Assembly (NCBI RefSeq): GCF_024713975.1
Contig: NC_091099.1
Location: forward strand, 938,501 to 1,002,500
DNA: 64,000 nucleotides
Direction of reading: 5' to 3'
Origin: Paralichthys olivaceus
Taxonomy: Eukaryota; Chordata; Actinopteri; Pleuronectiformes; Paralichthyidae
The notes beneath the pieces are model-generated. The model ran no database searches. It was not told the DNA's origin and saw only the letters and a list, made by a program, of their open reading frames with translations. A program made the translations under genes and the position numbers. Below are positions 32,701 through 43,700 of this stretch, one piece after another (position 1 is the stretch's first letter; each line of letters opens with the position of its first letter).

Positions 32701-35507
32701 ACAGAGTCCTGCTGGCGCTCCCACCGCTGCTGTTCGTTAAGGTGACGGCTGGAGGAGGGCGGACGACTCTGGACTGCACCACACTGATGGAACACGTCAA
32801 CCAACATCAGGTGAGCTCTCGTTACATTCCTCTCTTAAACTCCATCAGCTGTCTGGGAACAGTTTTAGTAAATCTGACCTGTTTGTCCAATCAGAGGAAG
32901 GTGTGTTCTCCTGCCGGCCTGATGTCTTATCATCTGACATCACACTTCCTGAGGGTGAGAATCACTGAACTCTAAATATATATATGTATATATATAATAA
33001 TATATCAACGAATGATAAACAGAGCTCCGGTGAAGATATGAAAACTGAGTGTCGGCTGTGTCTCCTGTCCAGGGCGTGTTGTCTGCCAGTGTGTGTTGTG
33101 GACGTCCCACGGAAGAAGTGAACAAGGCCTGGAGTCAGATCAGTCTCCACTGTCCTCTGCTCCTCACCTGCACTGTGGTACTTCCTGCTCTCGGTCGCTC
33201 ACTGGATTCGACCCGTTTGCTTCTGAGCCAAATATAAATACTGATACTCGTGAAAAGGCTTTTTGTGTAGAAGATATTTTGACAAATCAGAGAAAATCAA
33301 CCAATTCAGCTGCTTCAGTTTTTACTGTCGCACAGTCCACGATCAACTTCTCCTCCTCACAACCGCTCAAAATGTCAGCTTATAGTTGATGTCTGTGTGT
33401 GTCTGTGTGTGTGTGTGTGTGTGTAGCACTGGTGGGAGCGTCTGTCTCCAGTGCTGTCATCACTGTGGAGTCGTGTGTGTGACGGGGAGCCTCTACCAGA
33501 GCAGCTGCGGCTCCTCACTGCCTGTCGTCACTGGGCCCACAGGTACAACCTTCCTCTCACGAACCTCCGTCTCTGAATCTCTTCGCTCCGTCGCTGTTGA
33601 AACATTTCACTGTTGTGATGGATGAAAAGATTCAGCTGTTCTCTCTCTCTGGATCGTTCATCTCCCTCCTGCTGTCGAATGATTTGTATTTTGTGACGAT
33701 CGTCAGTGTCGCACGTGGCCTTTCGTCGGCGCCTCCGGCTCCGCCTCTGCTGTTGGCCTCCAGCCTTCATTGTGCCTGGCGAGGTCGTGGGCGGGGCAAC
33801 CAGAGCTTCAGCACGGCCCTGAACCTGCTGCGACCAGAGCGGATGTCACAGGACAGACAGGTGAGAGCTGAGGACGTGTCCATTCAAGCTTTTCAGGTCA
33901 GAATCAGCTGAAGACGTTGACCTGTGTGTGAGTGACCTGCTCTTTGTTTCTTTCCCTCCTTCTCGTTCTTCAGGTGCTGGTTCTTCTGCTCTTCCTGTGC
34001 GTGAATGACCATCTGCTCTTGTTACTGCAGGTATCAAACACACACCAAGAAGATGCTCTCACGTTGGGTGGGTGGGGTTTACGTGCAGCTACAGAGACGG
34101 GTGGTCTTGATTTTGTTAGATTAATACCAGGCTCACTGTTGTTTATTTATTTAATTATATGACTAATTATCAGTAGAACTCCTGGAAAATGATTTCTCAT
34201 TGTTGTGGAACGTGAGACAGTAATTGCAGTTTCAAAGCTGAGTGTAGAAAACATGAAGAACGAGACAATAACATGTCATATATATATATTTCTACTGTGT
34301 TCCTGTTTGTTTAAAGCTTCTCTCTTTGACAAACTGAAGGGAAATAACTACGTTCTGTATCATGGTTTTTTTCTTTAGGAGAAAAGTGATGAAGAATCTT
34401 TGAGTTTATTCTCCGACCTTCTGTCTGTTCTGGTGGACTCTTCTGATTGGCTGCTCATCTTTAAATCAAGTGGTACAGTCTTTACGCCACATGTGAACAT
34501 CAGTGATTTCAGTTCTCACGCGTCAGGTTTATTCTTACAGCTGCACCGACCGGTAATATTTTCACTCCCACTTCTCTCCCGACTCCAGAACAAGGTGTTT
34601 ATCAGTCGGTTACCATGGTGACATCAGAAGAGTTGACTCGACTGATGCCGTGGGCTTTCTACAGGTGAGCTTATCGCCAGCTCGTCTGAAAGTTACTAAC
34701 TCAGGTGCATCTGTGTTAAACAACACGTAGGATAGAACACAGGTTGTTGATTTTTATCCCCGAGCGTGTGAAGCAGTGGAGATAGTGATCAACACTAATA
34801 CATTTTTAAGTTTAAAACTCAAAAACCGGGTAGAACTGTAGAAATGTTTATCTGGTGGAGCCTTTTGAAAGCTTGGTTTTATAATGATTGTAACTTTTAC
34901 CTAGAAAAGATTTCTCTTTTCTCTCGTATGTAATTAACCTGGGGCCTCGTGTGTGTAGCCTGCTGCTCCAGCTGAGCGCTGAGCTGCTGCAGCGAGCGGT
35001 GAGCTGTCCAGGGTTCCTTCAGACGGCCGTCCTCTGCTACATCAGGCTGCTGCAGCTCTTCCTGGACGGACACACGCCTGCATCGGCCGCTGAACCCCCC
35101 GAGAAGCAGGTGAGGTGAAGCGTGTTATCAGGTCATGTTGGAATCGAACTTTGAGAAACGTTGGTCTGAAACCAAATATGCATCGTCAGCTGGAGCCGTC
35201 CCAGATTCTGAGCAAAGCCAAGAAGTTTCTTCTGAGAGTGATCTCACAGACGTCTCCTGCTGCTCTGTCCTCCGCTCAGCTCAGACGGGTAAACGACACA
35301 CGAGCATCTGCTTCTGTCGTCATGATTAAAATCCTCCACTGACAACGTTCACTTGTCTCCCTCTTGTCTTTTCCCGTCCTGTCTCTGTCGGTGGGTTTCC
35401 TGTCGCAGCTGGAGTCACAGTGCGCAGATCTGGATCCGGAGGTGACGGCAGCTCTCTCCGTGCACCTCAGTGCTCCGAGCCTCAGCCCCGAGATGGACTT
35501 CCTCTGA
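21443..35507 (+). CDS. fanca: Fanconi anemia complementation group A protein
   Basis: FANCA is a scaffold of the nuclear Fanconi core complex that monoubiquitinates FANCD2-FANCI during interstrand crosslink repair. I reconstruct 42 exons, all phase-consistent, giving 1434 aa (human 1455). Exons: 21443-21491, 21885-21997, 22315-22384, 22768-22913, 24075-24170, 24649-24722, 25416-25525, 25638-25751, 25935-25998, 26716-26828, 26985-27061, 27320-27461, 27679-27812, 28004-28114, 28359-28454, 28625-28693, 28872-28960, 29035-29095, 29217-29266, 29390-29460, 29608-29706, 30080-30213, 30302-30372, 30491-30590, 30753-30940, 31068-31164, 31343-31537, 31679-31752, 31855-31983, 32135-32213, 32319-32494, 32705-32810, 32895-32954, 33073-33177, 33427-33542, 33707-33860, 33974-34030, 34379-34469, 34589-34664, 34959-35109, 35190-35288, 35409-35507. 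Conserved blocks include [43 protein letters not shown]-like [12 protein letters not shown] and [19 protein letters not shown] near the N-terminus resembles a nuclear localization signal. The weakest joins are the exon 9 donor (TG|GTTCTT), the exon 28 acceptor and the exon 41 acceptor. Confidence 0.94.
21515..21579. repeat. 16-bp tandem repeat, about 4 copies, fanca intron 1
   Basis: The unit TCATTTAACACTTTAA is repeated four times (the first copy lacks one T) just 23 bp after the exon 1 donor. It is AT-rich and noncoding. Confidence 0.9.
22429..22560 (+). repeat. Dispersed fish repeat, copy 2, fanca intron 3
   Basis: This matches the reverse complement of 13808-13935 in block order: GACTGTAAATGAAGATGGACGA, GAAGCCAAATC, CGCCCCCCTGTTGG, GGTCATGAACCCTGCC, then CTCCATGTTAGCAGATGGGAC. 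It lies 45 bp after the exon 3 donor. A short core (TAGACTGTACATGA) recurs near 24197. Confidence 0.8.
23086..23325 (+). mobile_element. Degenerate LINE-like (L2/Maui-type tail) repeat, fanca intron 4
   Basis: The run CCGTCCATTATCTACACC, then CCCAGCTGACACTC, CACCCTGGACATGTCTC, TAGTCTCCAGTTATACTGACCCC, AATCTGCATGTCTCCGGACGG and AGAACCCGGAGAAAA follows the layout of a widespread fish repeat often annotated as a non-LTR retrotransposon 3' region. It is diverged and has no open frame. The family name is from memory and uncertain; the repeat nature is fairly secure. Confidence 0.6.
29725..29762. repeat. (AC)19 microsatellite next to the fanca exon 21 donor
   Basis: A pure AC run that begins 18 bp after the exon 21 splice donor at 29707. 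Confidence 0.93.
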
Positions 35508-35526
35508 ACACGTGAGGCTACAACTG

Positions 35527-35532
35527 AATAAA
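35527..35532 (+). terminator. fanca polyadenylation signal
   Basis: AATAAA only 19 bases after the fanca TGA, giving a 3' UTR of roughly 40-60 nt. It faces the znf276 signal at 35642-35647, so the two tail-to-tail transcripts would end about 80 bp apart. Confidence 0.65.
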
Positions 35533-35641
35533 GACACTTTGGAGCTCTGGCAGCGTCTCCAGGGAAATGTTGGTGATTTCTTCCAAAGAGCAGATTCTAC
35601 TTATGACGTCAAAACAGCCATTTAAAAAAAAAAGTCCACAT

Positions 35642-35647
35642 TTTATT
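35642..35647 (-). terminator. znf276 polyadenylation signal
   Basis: TTTATT on the plus strand is AATAAA on the minus strand, about 200 bp after the znf276 stop. It is the first canonical signal downstream of znf276. Confidence 0.55.
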
Positions 35648-35847
35648 TACTTTTTTACATAATGCACACACAACTTTACACATGTACATCTGAAGCCCTT
35701 GAGTTTTACAACTTGAAGAATACTGAGCACCGTCATAACAGAACAGAGACTTGTGTCACAGCACATTTAAATCAACGCTGTGCAGCTTCTTTTCACCAGA
35801 ACCGGTCCGTCCCACAGTTCACGTACCCGTGCAGCAGACCTGGACCG

Positions 35848-38800
35848 TCATCTGTCTTGGTCTTGCTGAACCACCTCCCCGGTCAGAGTGATGGTGCGCT
35901 GCTCGGAGTACGGTGGCGGCGGCGGTTGCTGCTGCTGGCTGATGCCTCTCTGAGCCTCGGTCTGAATCACCGGGTGGACCATGGACATGTGGACGTTGAG
36001 GTTGTGGGCCTTCTCGAAACGCTTCCCGCACATAAGGCAGGCGAACTCCAGGTCGGCCTCTGCCTTGTGTTTGGTCATGTGGTATTTTAGTGACGCTCGC
36101 TGGCGACACTGGAAGCCGCACACCTCACACCTGCAGGAGAGAATTCAAAAACAGCGTTTCTACGACATCACCTGTTTTTGTTTTTAAGACTCGCTCCACT
36201 GGTTTTACAGTCTGCTGCACTGCATTATGGGTCTTATCGGAGTCTGGCTCATACTAGGACAGTCACGTTATAATGGCCTCTTCATCTTTAACTTTGAGCA
36301 AATCTGTCAAATTTATGGAGGTGAATTAAATTTGTTTCCAGTTAAATGAAACGTGACTCGTGAAATCCGAACGCTCCTGAGTTTTTATGGCGGCGTTACG
36401 TACTGCAGCGGTTTGGCTCCTGAGTGTCTCATCTGGTGAACTGAGAGGTGCTTCCTCTGCTTGAAGGTCTGACCACACTGGTCACAAATGTAGTTCCTCT
36501 CCTCTGGAAAACAGACAAACACCAAACATGACAAACGCTCTGATGATAAAAAGCTCCAGAGTCTGTGTGGGCCTCACCTGTGTGGATGAGCTTGACGTGT
36601 CGCTGCAGGTAGCGGTCGATCATAAAAACCTTGTTGCAGCCGGGATGAGGGCACGGCCGCTCTCTCACCTCCTCGTGATGCTCCTTGATGTGCTTCTAAA
36701 AGATGAACACATTAAAACCCACTAACATCAGCTGAGCACTGGTTTGTTATCGACTGTTACTGATCAAAACTGTACAAAGTCTTGTTTGGTTCATTCTAAA
36801 TGTGAGTGATGTTACATAAGTAAACTGACGGAGCCTTGTTTGGTTTGTTTTCATGGAAGAAAAGCTGCAGAGAACAAATGTTATTGTTGTAACACAACGA
36901 ACTGTCTCAATGTGGATTTACACTTTATGTAGAAATGGTGAACTGAGTTTCCTATTGGCGAGACTCCGTTGACTCCATTTACTAAACATGGGCGGTGAAG
37001 TCACAGTGAGGTGGAGTCAGCTCGTTGAATACTGACCTTCAGACCATCAGGAGCTCTATAAACTGCAGTGCAGCCCTGATACGGACACTTGTAGATGTTG
37101 GGAAGCTCCTCTCTGAAAATAAAAACGACAGTTTGTTAACGTGCACTGTGTTTATCTTGTGTTTATCTTGTGTTTATCTTGTGTGTTTAAGAGTCTTGTT
37201 GTGAGGAAGTTGCCTTCGCACCCTTTAGGCTTGAACTTGTTCTTCCAGCCGGGTTTGGGCCCCGGTTTCTTTTTGATTTTCGGCTCCTCCGGGAGCTTTG
37301 GGCTTTGTTTCCTCTTGTTGGGGACGGTCGCTCTGCGAGCTCTGAGCGGGCGAGAGAACGATGTGAGATCACAACTTCAGTCTCCGTCAGTATCGAATAT
37401 TTGAATCCACCATCTCTGACGTTTTAGAGACAACTTGGTACCAACCTCTTGTCTGAGTACGGCTCGAACAACTCATCGTCGAACAACTCTCCTTTACTAC
37501 TCGCCTCAAACTCGTCCTCGGAGACGACTCTGGAAACAGTTATCAGATCAACTCCAATGACTTAACTAAAAATAAACACGACAGCAAGTAGAGAGAAGTC
37601 AAACATCTCATGATTGACAGCTGAGACAGGCTCATTGGACAAGTATCAGTGGGACCTTGATACTGTGGCTCCACGACTGCTACTGCACAGACTGACTCCA
37701 GTGACCTCCCGGTTCAAGACGCCAGATACTTTAGTTTCATGTTTGCTCAGTGGGAGGAAGTGGAGACGTGTCGTCCCTCCGTACTTACATTGGTCAAATT
37801 AAGAGAACTACAGTGTTGAAGTGTTCTGAGGTGAAAACGAGTTGTGAGACGAACCTGTCCGACAAATCGCTGTCAGCTGTTCTGTCCTCCAGCCGAGCCG
37901 GAGCGGGAGACGATGCCTCCTCAGGACCGAGAAAATCTAGATGAGAAAATCCACAACCACGTGAGTCATGGAATCATAACGACGAGTCAGCAGTTCAGTA
38001 AACAGTGACGATGCATCTGTGCGTCACTGGTTGTGTTTCCATGTAGAGAGAAATAACCAGTAAGAGAAATCTCAGTAACACAAACACAGAACTTTGTCAC
38101 ATTTGTGGAGGTTAAAGCAACAATATGTCACTTTTACAGAGCAACAGCGCCCTCTACAGTCGTGTGGCGTTACTGGTTGTGATGTCGGATGATCTGTGAA
38201 CGTCTCACCTCCAGTGTTGCAGGTCCAGTCCACCAGTGCTGAGCTCTGAGTCTGCACCGTCACTGCAGGCGGACTGTGTTGAGTGTTTCTACTTCCTGTC
38301 GGCGTCCTTCCTCTCCCGCCGGGCTGGTCCTCTTCATCCTCCTGCTGCTCCACCTCCTCTGACATCACTCTGTCGCCACCGCCACGCCCCGAGTTCATCT
38401 CGTCCGCTGGATGAGTGTTGGTGGCGTTCATGATGTATCTGTGACCATCAACGCAGCCCCACACGGCTTTAACCGAGCCCCAGCACTGGCCCTTCAGCAC
38501 CTCCTTCAGGTCGGGGCAGGAGCGGCAGGCCTCGCCGTGGCGGTGAGCCCAGGACACCAGACTGTGGAGGCACTTTGAGTCTGAGGTGAAGGACGATGGT
38601 GCTGGAAGAAAACAGCAGAACTGCGTGAAGCCGACCGTTAACTTGTATTGTCTGAATTGAATAAATGTTTATTTACTTATTGAACCCAGGTTTACTGACG
38701 ACTCCGGACACGTTGCATTCTTCCTGAAAAGAAACAAACAGCTGCTCATATTTGTCGACTTCAACCTGAATCTGCAGTTGTTAAAAAATTAAACTAAATT

Positions 38801-39451
38801 AGATTTCTCACTCGGACTCACCGGCTTTTCAGATTTTCTTTCCCAACTGGAGGGAGGTTGACTCGCTGCAGAAACCTGAGCAGGATGCTGTGGCACTTGT
38901 AGAACTTGGCGTGGCATTTCTTGCAGATAAACTCGGACAACCGGGGGTCACGGTTCAACTGGACCCCGACCAGTCGCTGGAAATCTGAGTGGAATAACAG
39001 GGGCGACTGAGTCCCGGCATCTGAGTCCTCGTCTATGATATCGATGGAGTCCCGTGACCAGCGGTTGAAGGCGTGTCGCAAGCTGCGTGGAGAGAACTTT
39101 CCATGGCAGAGGCGACAGACAGCGGTGGACAGTCTGCCTGTGGAACAAAGACACAGATGAAAATGGACATCGTACCAAAGTCTATTTAAAGATCTGCGCT
39201 GTGTGGTCAGCGCTGAGCCTCTCACCTGAAGGTTTGGACTTGTTCTCCGGGTGTTTCTGTGTTTCTTCACTGAGCTCTGAGTTCACTGTCTGGTCTGTGG
39301 CCGCGTTGTTGTGGTAAAGATCATCTGTGGCCACTGGAACAGTCTTTCGAGGTCTCCCTCTGTTTCCAGGCGTCTTCTTCTCCTCGCCGATGCTCACTGT
39401 CGTCGGCCGTGAAGTCTCAGACGACCTTGGACGCCTGGCTTTCTTCTTCAT
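35848..39451 (-). CDS. znf276: Zinc finger protein 276 (ZAD plus five C2H2 fingers)
   Basis: ZNF276 is one of the few vertebrate proteins with a ZAD, the zinc-binding dimerisation domain best known from insect zinc-finger proteins. Eleven coding exons join in phase, giving 611 aa (human 614): 39451-39226, 39137-38822, 38723-38686, 38601-38209, 37936-37855, 37529-37446, 37341-37222, 37112-37037, 36695-36578, 36503-36404, 36130-35848. The ZAD spans about residues 80-170, from VCRLCHGKF to CKKCHAKFYKC. Residues about 195-325 are weakly conserved. A basic stretch KKKPGPKPGWKN precedes five C2H2 fingers at about 428-568, starting with YKCPYQGCTAVY and ending with FACLMCGKRF. The small third exon is the least certain: its donor (GG|GTTCAA) is chosen for phase. 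The gene is head-to-head with vps9d1 and tail-to-tail with fanca, as in human. Confidence 0.93.
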
Positions 39452-40260
39452 GGTTTATCCTGACGCTGGAAGCCTGATGTGTCGCTGTAAACATATGAAG
39501 CGTGTTTATCTTGGTATCACCTCCTCCTGCCTGAAGCTGCAGTCCGCTCTCCATCTGCCACACCAGGCTACGACGTTCAGCGACGCTCAGTGCGACAGCC
39601 TCCATCTGGAGCCTTCTCTAGATCACATTATCACAAACCAGCTGGGCCACTGTGGCTCAGGAGGCAGAGAGGGTTGCTCACCAACCAGAGGGTTCAATCC
39701 CTGACGGCTGAAGGTGTTTGGAAAGTGTGTGATGATAAAAACTCTGCGTATAAAATAAACTCTATAAACACAGTTCTGTCAACATTACTAACATCTCCAC
39801 ATTATCATTCTTATTATATTTACATTGTCCTGTCACTTTGTTTAAAAATATATTCTGGATTATTTGTCTGTTTCCACAACTTGTTACCAGCTGAGTTTAT
39901 TTATTTACTAAGACTCAGTTTTCATATTCTGTGATTTGATTCATGAACTTTTCAGTTTCACGAGGTTCAAATAACAGAGACGTAGAATCTGACGTCACTT
40001 TAAATGTTCGCTCATGTTATTAAACATGTTTTAGTTTTTACGTGACGTTCACTTCTCTGTTTGCTGGATGTTCGTGTAGCTACGTTAGCTTCGTTAGCCG
40101 CAGCGCGAGGCGCCGGCGCCGTTAACGTGGAAATCGTTTTTAAAAAAAAGTGCGGTGACGCGTCTTTACCGTGAACGTGCGTGAGTCCCGACCCCGCAGC
40201 TGCGTGATGTTTCCGCACGAGACGAGTTCTTCATCAGTCCGAATCTGCAGATGTAAACAG
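39452..40260 (-). other. znf276: znf276 5' UTR exons with a UTR intron (inferred)
   Basis: Upstream of the ATG an acceptor (TTTACAG) opens the UTR part 39484-39452, and a donor (CACG|GTAAAG) at 40170 closes a CpG-rich first exon at about 40170-40260. Together they define an intron of about 685 bp, 40169-39485. It carries a tRNA-like SINE remnant. Splice motifs are seen; the transcript itself is inferred. Confidence 0.5.
39645..39745 (+). mobile_element. tRNA-derived SINE remnant
   Basis: TGGCTCAGGAGG (from 39653) resembles a pol III A box, and GGTTCAATCC (39691-39700) a B box, at tRNA-like spacing of about 38 nt. The flanks match a common fish SINE-type layout. It is truncated and does not fold as an intact tRNA, so it is not a tRNA gene. 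Confidence 0.55.
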
Positions 40261-40264
40261 TGGA

Positions 40265-40742
40265 ACCCGGAAGTGCTACCGGAAGAAGAAACCCGTACAG
40301 GATGGGCCACAGCGCTGCCTGCTGGTCACAGAGACACACAGCAGTTCAGTTAATTTTTATAATAATGATGATTATAATAATAAAACCCCATTAAAATAAA
40401 AGTGTTGGATTCAGTTCCATTTTAAACACGAGGATCAGATGTTGTAGTTTCACCTTCACTCAGAGACGAACTTGTTTTTGCGATGTTTGTTTGTTTATGT
40501 CTGTTTTTATGGACGTGTTTAATTATATCATTGTTATTGTTACATAACAACCTGTCATTCATTCAGTCACTGTTTATAAACATGAACATGTTGTTGATGT
40601 TTTACTGGAATTGTTTATTAAACCATGTGAATCAATCAAACGTCTCGGTTTACTTCACCTCCACTCCGCGACACGAGGGGGCGGTGTTCACCTCCGAACA
40701 CATGAACCGTGAGTGGGCGCGAAGAAGAAGAAGATTCCGGAA
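40265..40742. promoter_or_regulatory. Divergent znf276/vps9d1 promoter with ETS sites
   Basis: Between the CpG-rich znf276 first exon and the vps9d1 ATG lie ACCCGGAAGTG (40265-40275), ACCGGAAGA (40278-40286) and the palindrome TTCCGGAA (40735-40742, 7 bp before the vps9d1 ATG). All match the ETS/GABP core common in TATA-less housekeeping promoters. The head-to-head arrangement with about 490 bp between the likely first exons suggests a shared bidirectional promoter, but the AT-rich middle (40340-40620) could also separate two promoters. Confidence 0.5.
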
Positions 40743-40748
40743 AGAAAC

Positions 40749-43700
40749 ATGGCCGCGGTGTCGGACAGCGGAGTGAAACCTCTTCAAAATGCCATGAAAA
40801 TGGCGAACGTCGCGATTCAGCTGGACGGAGGAAGCAAACACAAGGTAGAGAAGCTCCACCGCTCCGCTGACACGACCACACGCACTTTAAACCCCCGAAC
40901 ATCAACACGGGGACCCGGCTGCAGACATGTCAACACACCGAGAGGGGCGGGGGCTGCTAGCAGGTTAGCAGGTTGGCTAACAGCTGTTAAATGACGTTTG
41001 CTGTTTATGACGTATTCATTCTTGCGGGAGCACCAACGTCAGAATAAAGAGAATTAAAAAAACATAAAAACACAGACTCACACGTGTTGAATGACGTCAC
41101 CTGTGGAACATTATGGTGAAGCTGATGAAACATTTAGAAATAATAATAAATGTGATGACGCTCACATGCGGATCTGCCTGTGAAATACTAATGAGTCAGT
41201 ATTTATGTAGTTATCGTTTATTTAAAAGCAGATTCAAGTCTCAGACACAAACAGGAAAGAATGGGAAGATTGAATCATGGGAAATAAAAAGCAGCTGTTG
41301 AAAGCTGAGTTTCCTTTTTTTTTTAAATGACAAGACAAAAGGCAGAACTCTGTGATGGTTGAGCTGCTTTTACATTACCTGTCATACAGCGGATGCTTTT
41401 ATCCAAAGCGACTTCAACATCTCCGAGGGGCCGTGTGGGGTTCAGCATCTCGCCCGAGGACACTCGGGTATGGGCTGGGATTCCAGCTGCTGACCTTGTG
41501 GTTGGAGGATGGCCGCTCTACCCCCTCAGCCACAGTCATTATTATCATTAATTCACCATTGACCTGTTTTAACGAGAGCCCATTAAGTATCTATTAATTT
41601 AAATTGAATTAAAAATACTTTATTCCAGGCAGGCAGAGAGCAGAGTGCACAGACAACTCAGTCACACACATTAAAGTCAAAACCAAATTCTGACAAATTT
41701 AAAAATACAAACAAGGAAACAAACACGTGACATTGGTAAAAGCCTGCTCAAGGATGGATAAGGTTAAAGTGCCTACATCAAGGTAAACTGATCGTCCTTA
41801 TGACAAGAGGTGGTCAGGTCAAATCTAAAGCATGAAAAAGAGAGTATGACCAACACTTCTAGATTTTATTACACGTGATACTGACAAACTACAGCTGAAT
41901 GAATCCACACGATGTTAGAGACAAATTCTCAGTGAGTGTGTTGCATTGTTTCCTGCTGCGCTCACTTTACCTGTGTGGGGTCTCTCTGCAGGAAGCTTAC
42001 TGTGAATACCTCCGGACCATCAACTACATATCACATGCACTGTTGGAGGAGGCTGCGTCGCAACGTAAGACCTGAGAACTGGCATGAACTGAGACGCCGT
42101 TCACACCTGGTATTAAGAACTGTCCTGAGAGATCTGGTCAAGTGTTAAGCTCCTGGTTTGTCTGTTCACACATTGAAAATATATTCCGGATCTCAAATGT
42201 GTCCTCAGTGCGTCGGATCACTCAGGATGGATGTTAATACCAGTTCTGAACAGATGCGTTTATGAAAAGTTACCTAATCTGCTGCATGGTTTCGTTTTGA
42301 TCATCATAACTGTAGAAGTTTGATTTCACTCACACATCAGGAGGTTCTGTATTGTACAGATCTGGATGACTCCTGTGATTTTGATTTTACTTTCAAGGAC
42401 GTGTGTTCAAATTGAATTAAAAAGAAAAAAGAAATATGTTGCAGTCATCCAACCATCGTGGTAACATTAAAGCTGCATGAAGAATTCTGAGCCTGGAACA
42501 TTAACATCAACGACCGTTACAATGATTTTCATCTTCAACAGAACAAAGTTTTATATTTTGCTTTGTACTTTGGTGAAAATCTTCATTATCATACTGTCTC
42601 TTTTGTTGAAATCAATTAGTTTTGGATGTGAAGAGACAGTTTGAGGAAAGTTATGTCTTTTGTTTTGGGGACTGATATTTTTAAATTTATGAGTGTGTGA
42701 AATCTGGAGCAGATCCAAATGAAAATGTGGATCTAGTGAGTTTAGATGTGGTTTCATGGAGGTGTGACCTCTCTGAGTGACATTCTACTTTAATCTGTGT
42801 TGTTCACCAGTTTCATTTGCTGTGTTTGCATATTTAAAGTTACCGGTGGAGGCAGCGTCTTTAACTGCTCTGTAACTTTAGACTCAAACATTAGTGTCAG
42901 GATGAGGTTGAGGGAACAAACAGAACAATGTAGCTAATCAGTTGAACTAATCATCTTGAACACAGTAGTTGATTGTTAAAAAATCACCTCTCTGTCCTTC
43001 ACTCTTTCTCTTTCTGTCTTTCTGCCGCCTCCTCAGAGGAGAGGGAGATGGTGGTGGTGGAGGTGGAGCGGATGTTGAGGCTCGCTGAGCAGTGTCTGGA
43101 GCGAGCCAAGTCTTTTATAGAGAAGAGTGCCGACCCCCTTGACCTCTCAACCTCTGCCTCCGCTTCCTGTTCCCCTGCCCACTCCGAACCCCATCACACC
43201 ACAGAGCTCCCAGTCGCCCCTGCTGCAGACTCTGGTAAATGAAATCAGTCCGAGGATTCTGTCTTATACAATGTTCAGTCACTGCTGCACCCGGGGTCAC
43301 ACGTTAAAACTAATCAGCACTTTTCTCCCCTCTGCTGTTACTTCATGACGCGAAGGAACAAGATCAACAAAGACCGGTCACAGCCGGGTGTCGTCAGACG
43401 GAAGCGGGGAGCACTCCCCCTTCCTCCCCCCCGAAGTCTTCCAGAGGCTACAAACAGAGGAGTCACAGGACACAAGCAAAAAGTGAGGTCAAATATTGCT
43501 CCATTCAAAATCAGATAATCTCTGAGGTGAACAACACAGACGATAACAGGGATTTCTAAGAACCAGTCACTCGTGGAGTTCGTCTCGAACTTATTTTAAA
43601 ACAGATCAAAAGATCATTGTTTGTGTAGATTTTAGTTCAAGATGTTTATTTGTCATATACACAATAACAGACACAGCGGTTATTATTGGGTAATGAAATT

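Noticed and set aside
39645..39745. A tRNA gene
   Set aside because: A- and B-box-like strings are present, but the acceptor stem and anticodon arm do not pair. It reads as a SINE remnant.
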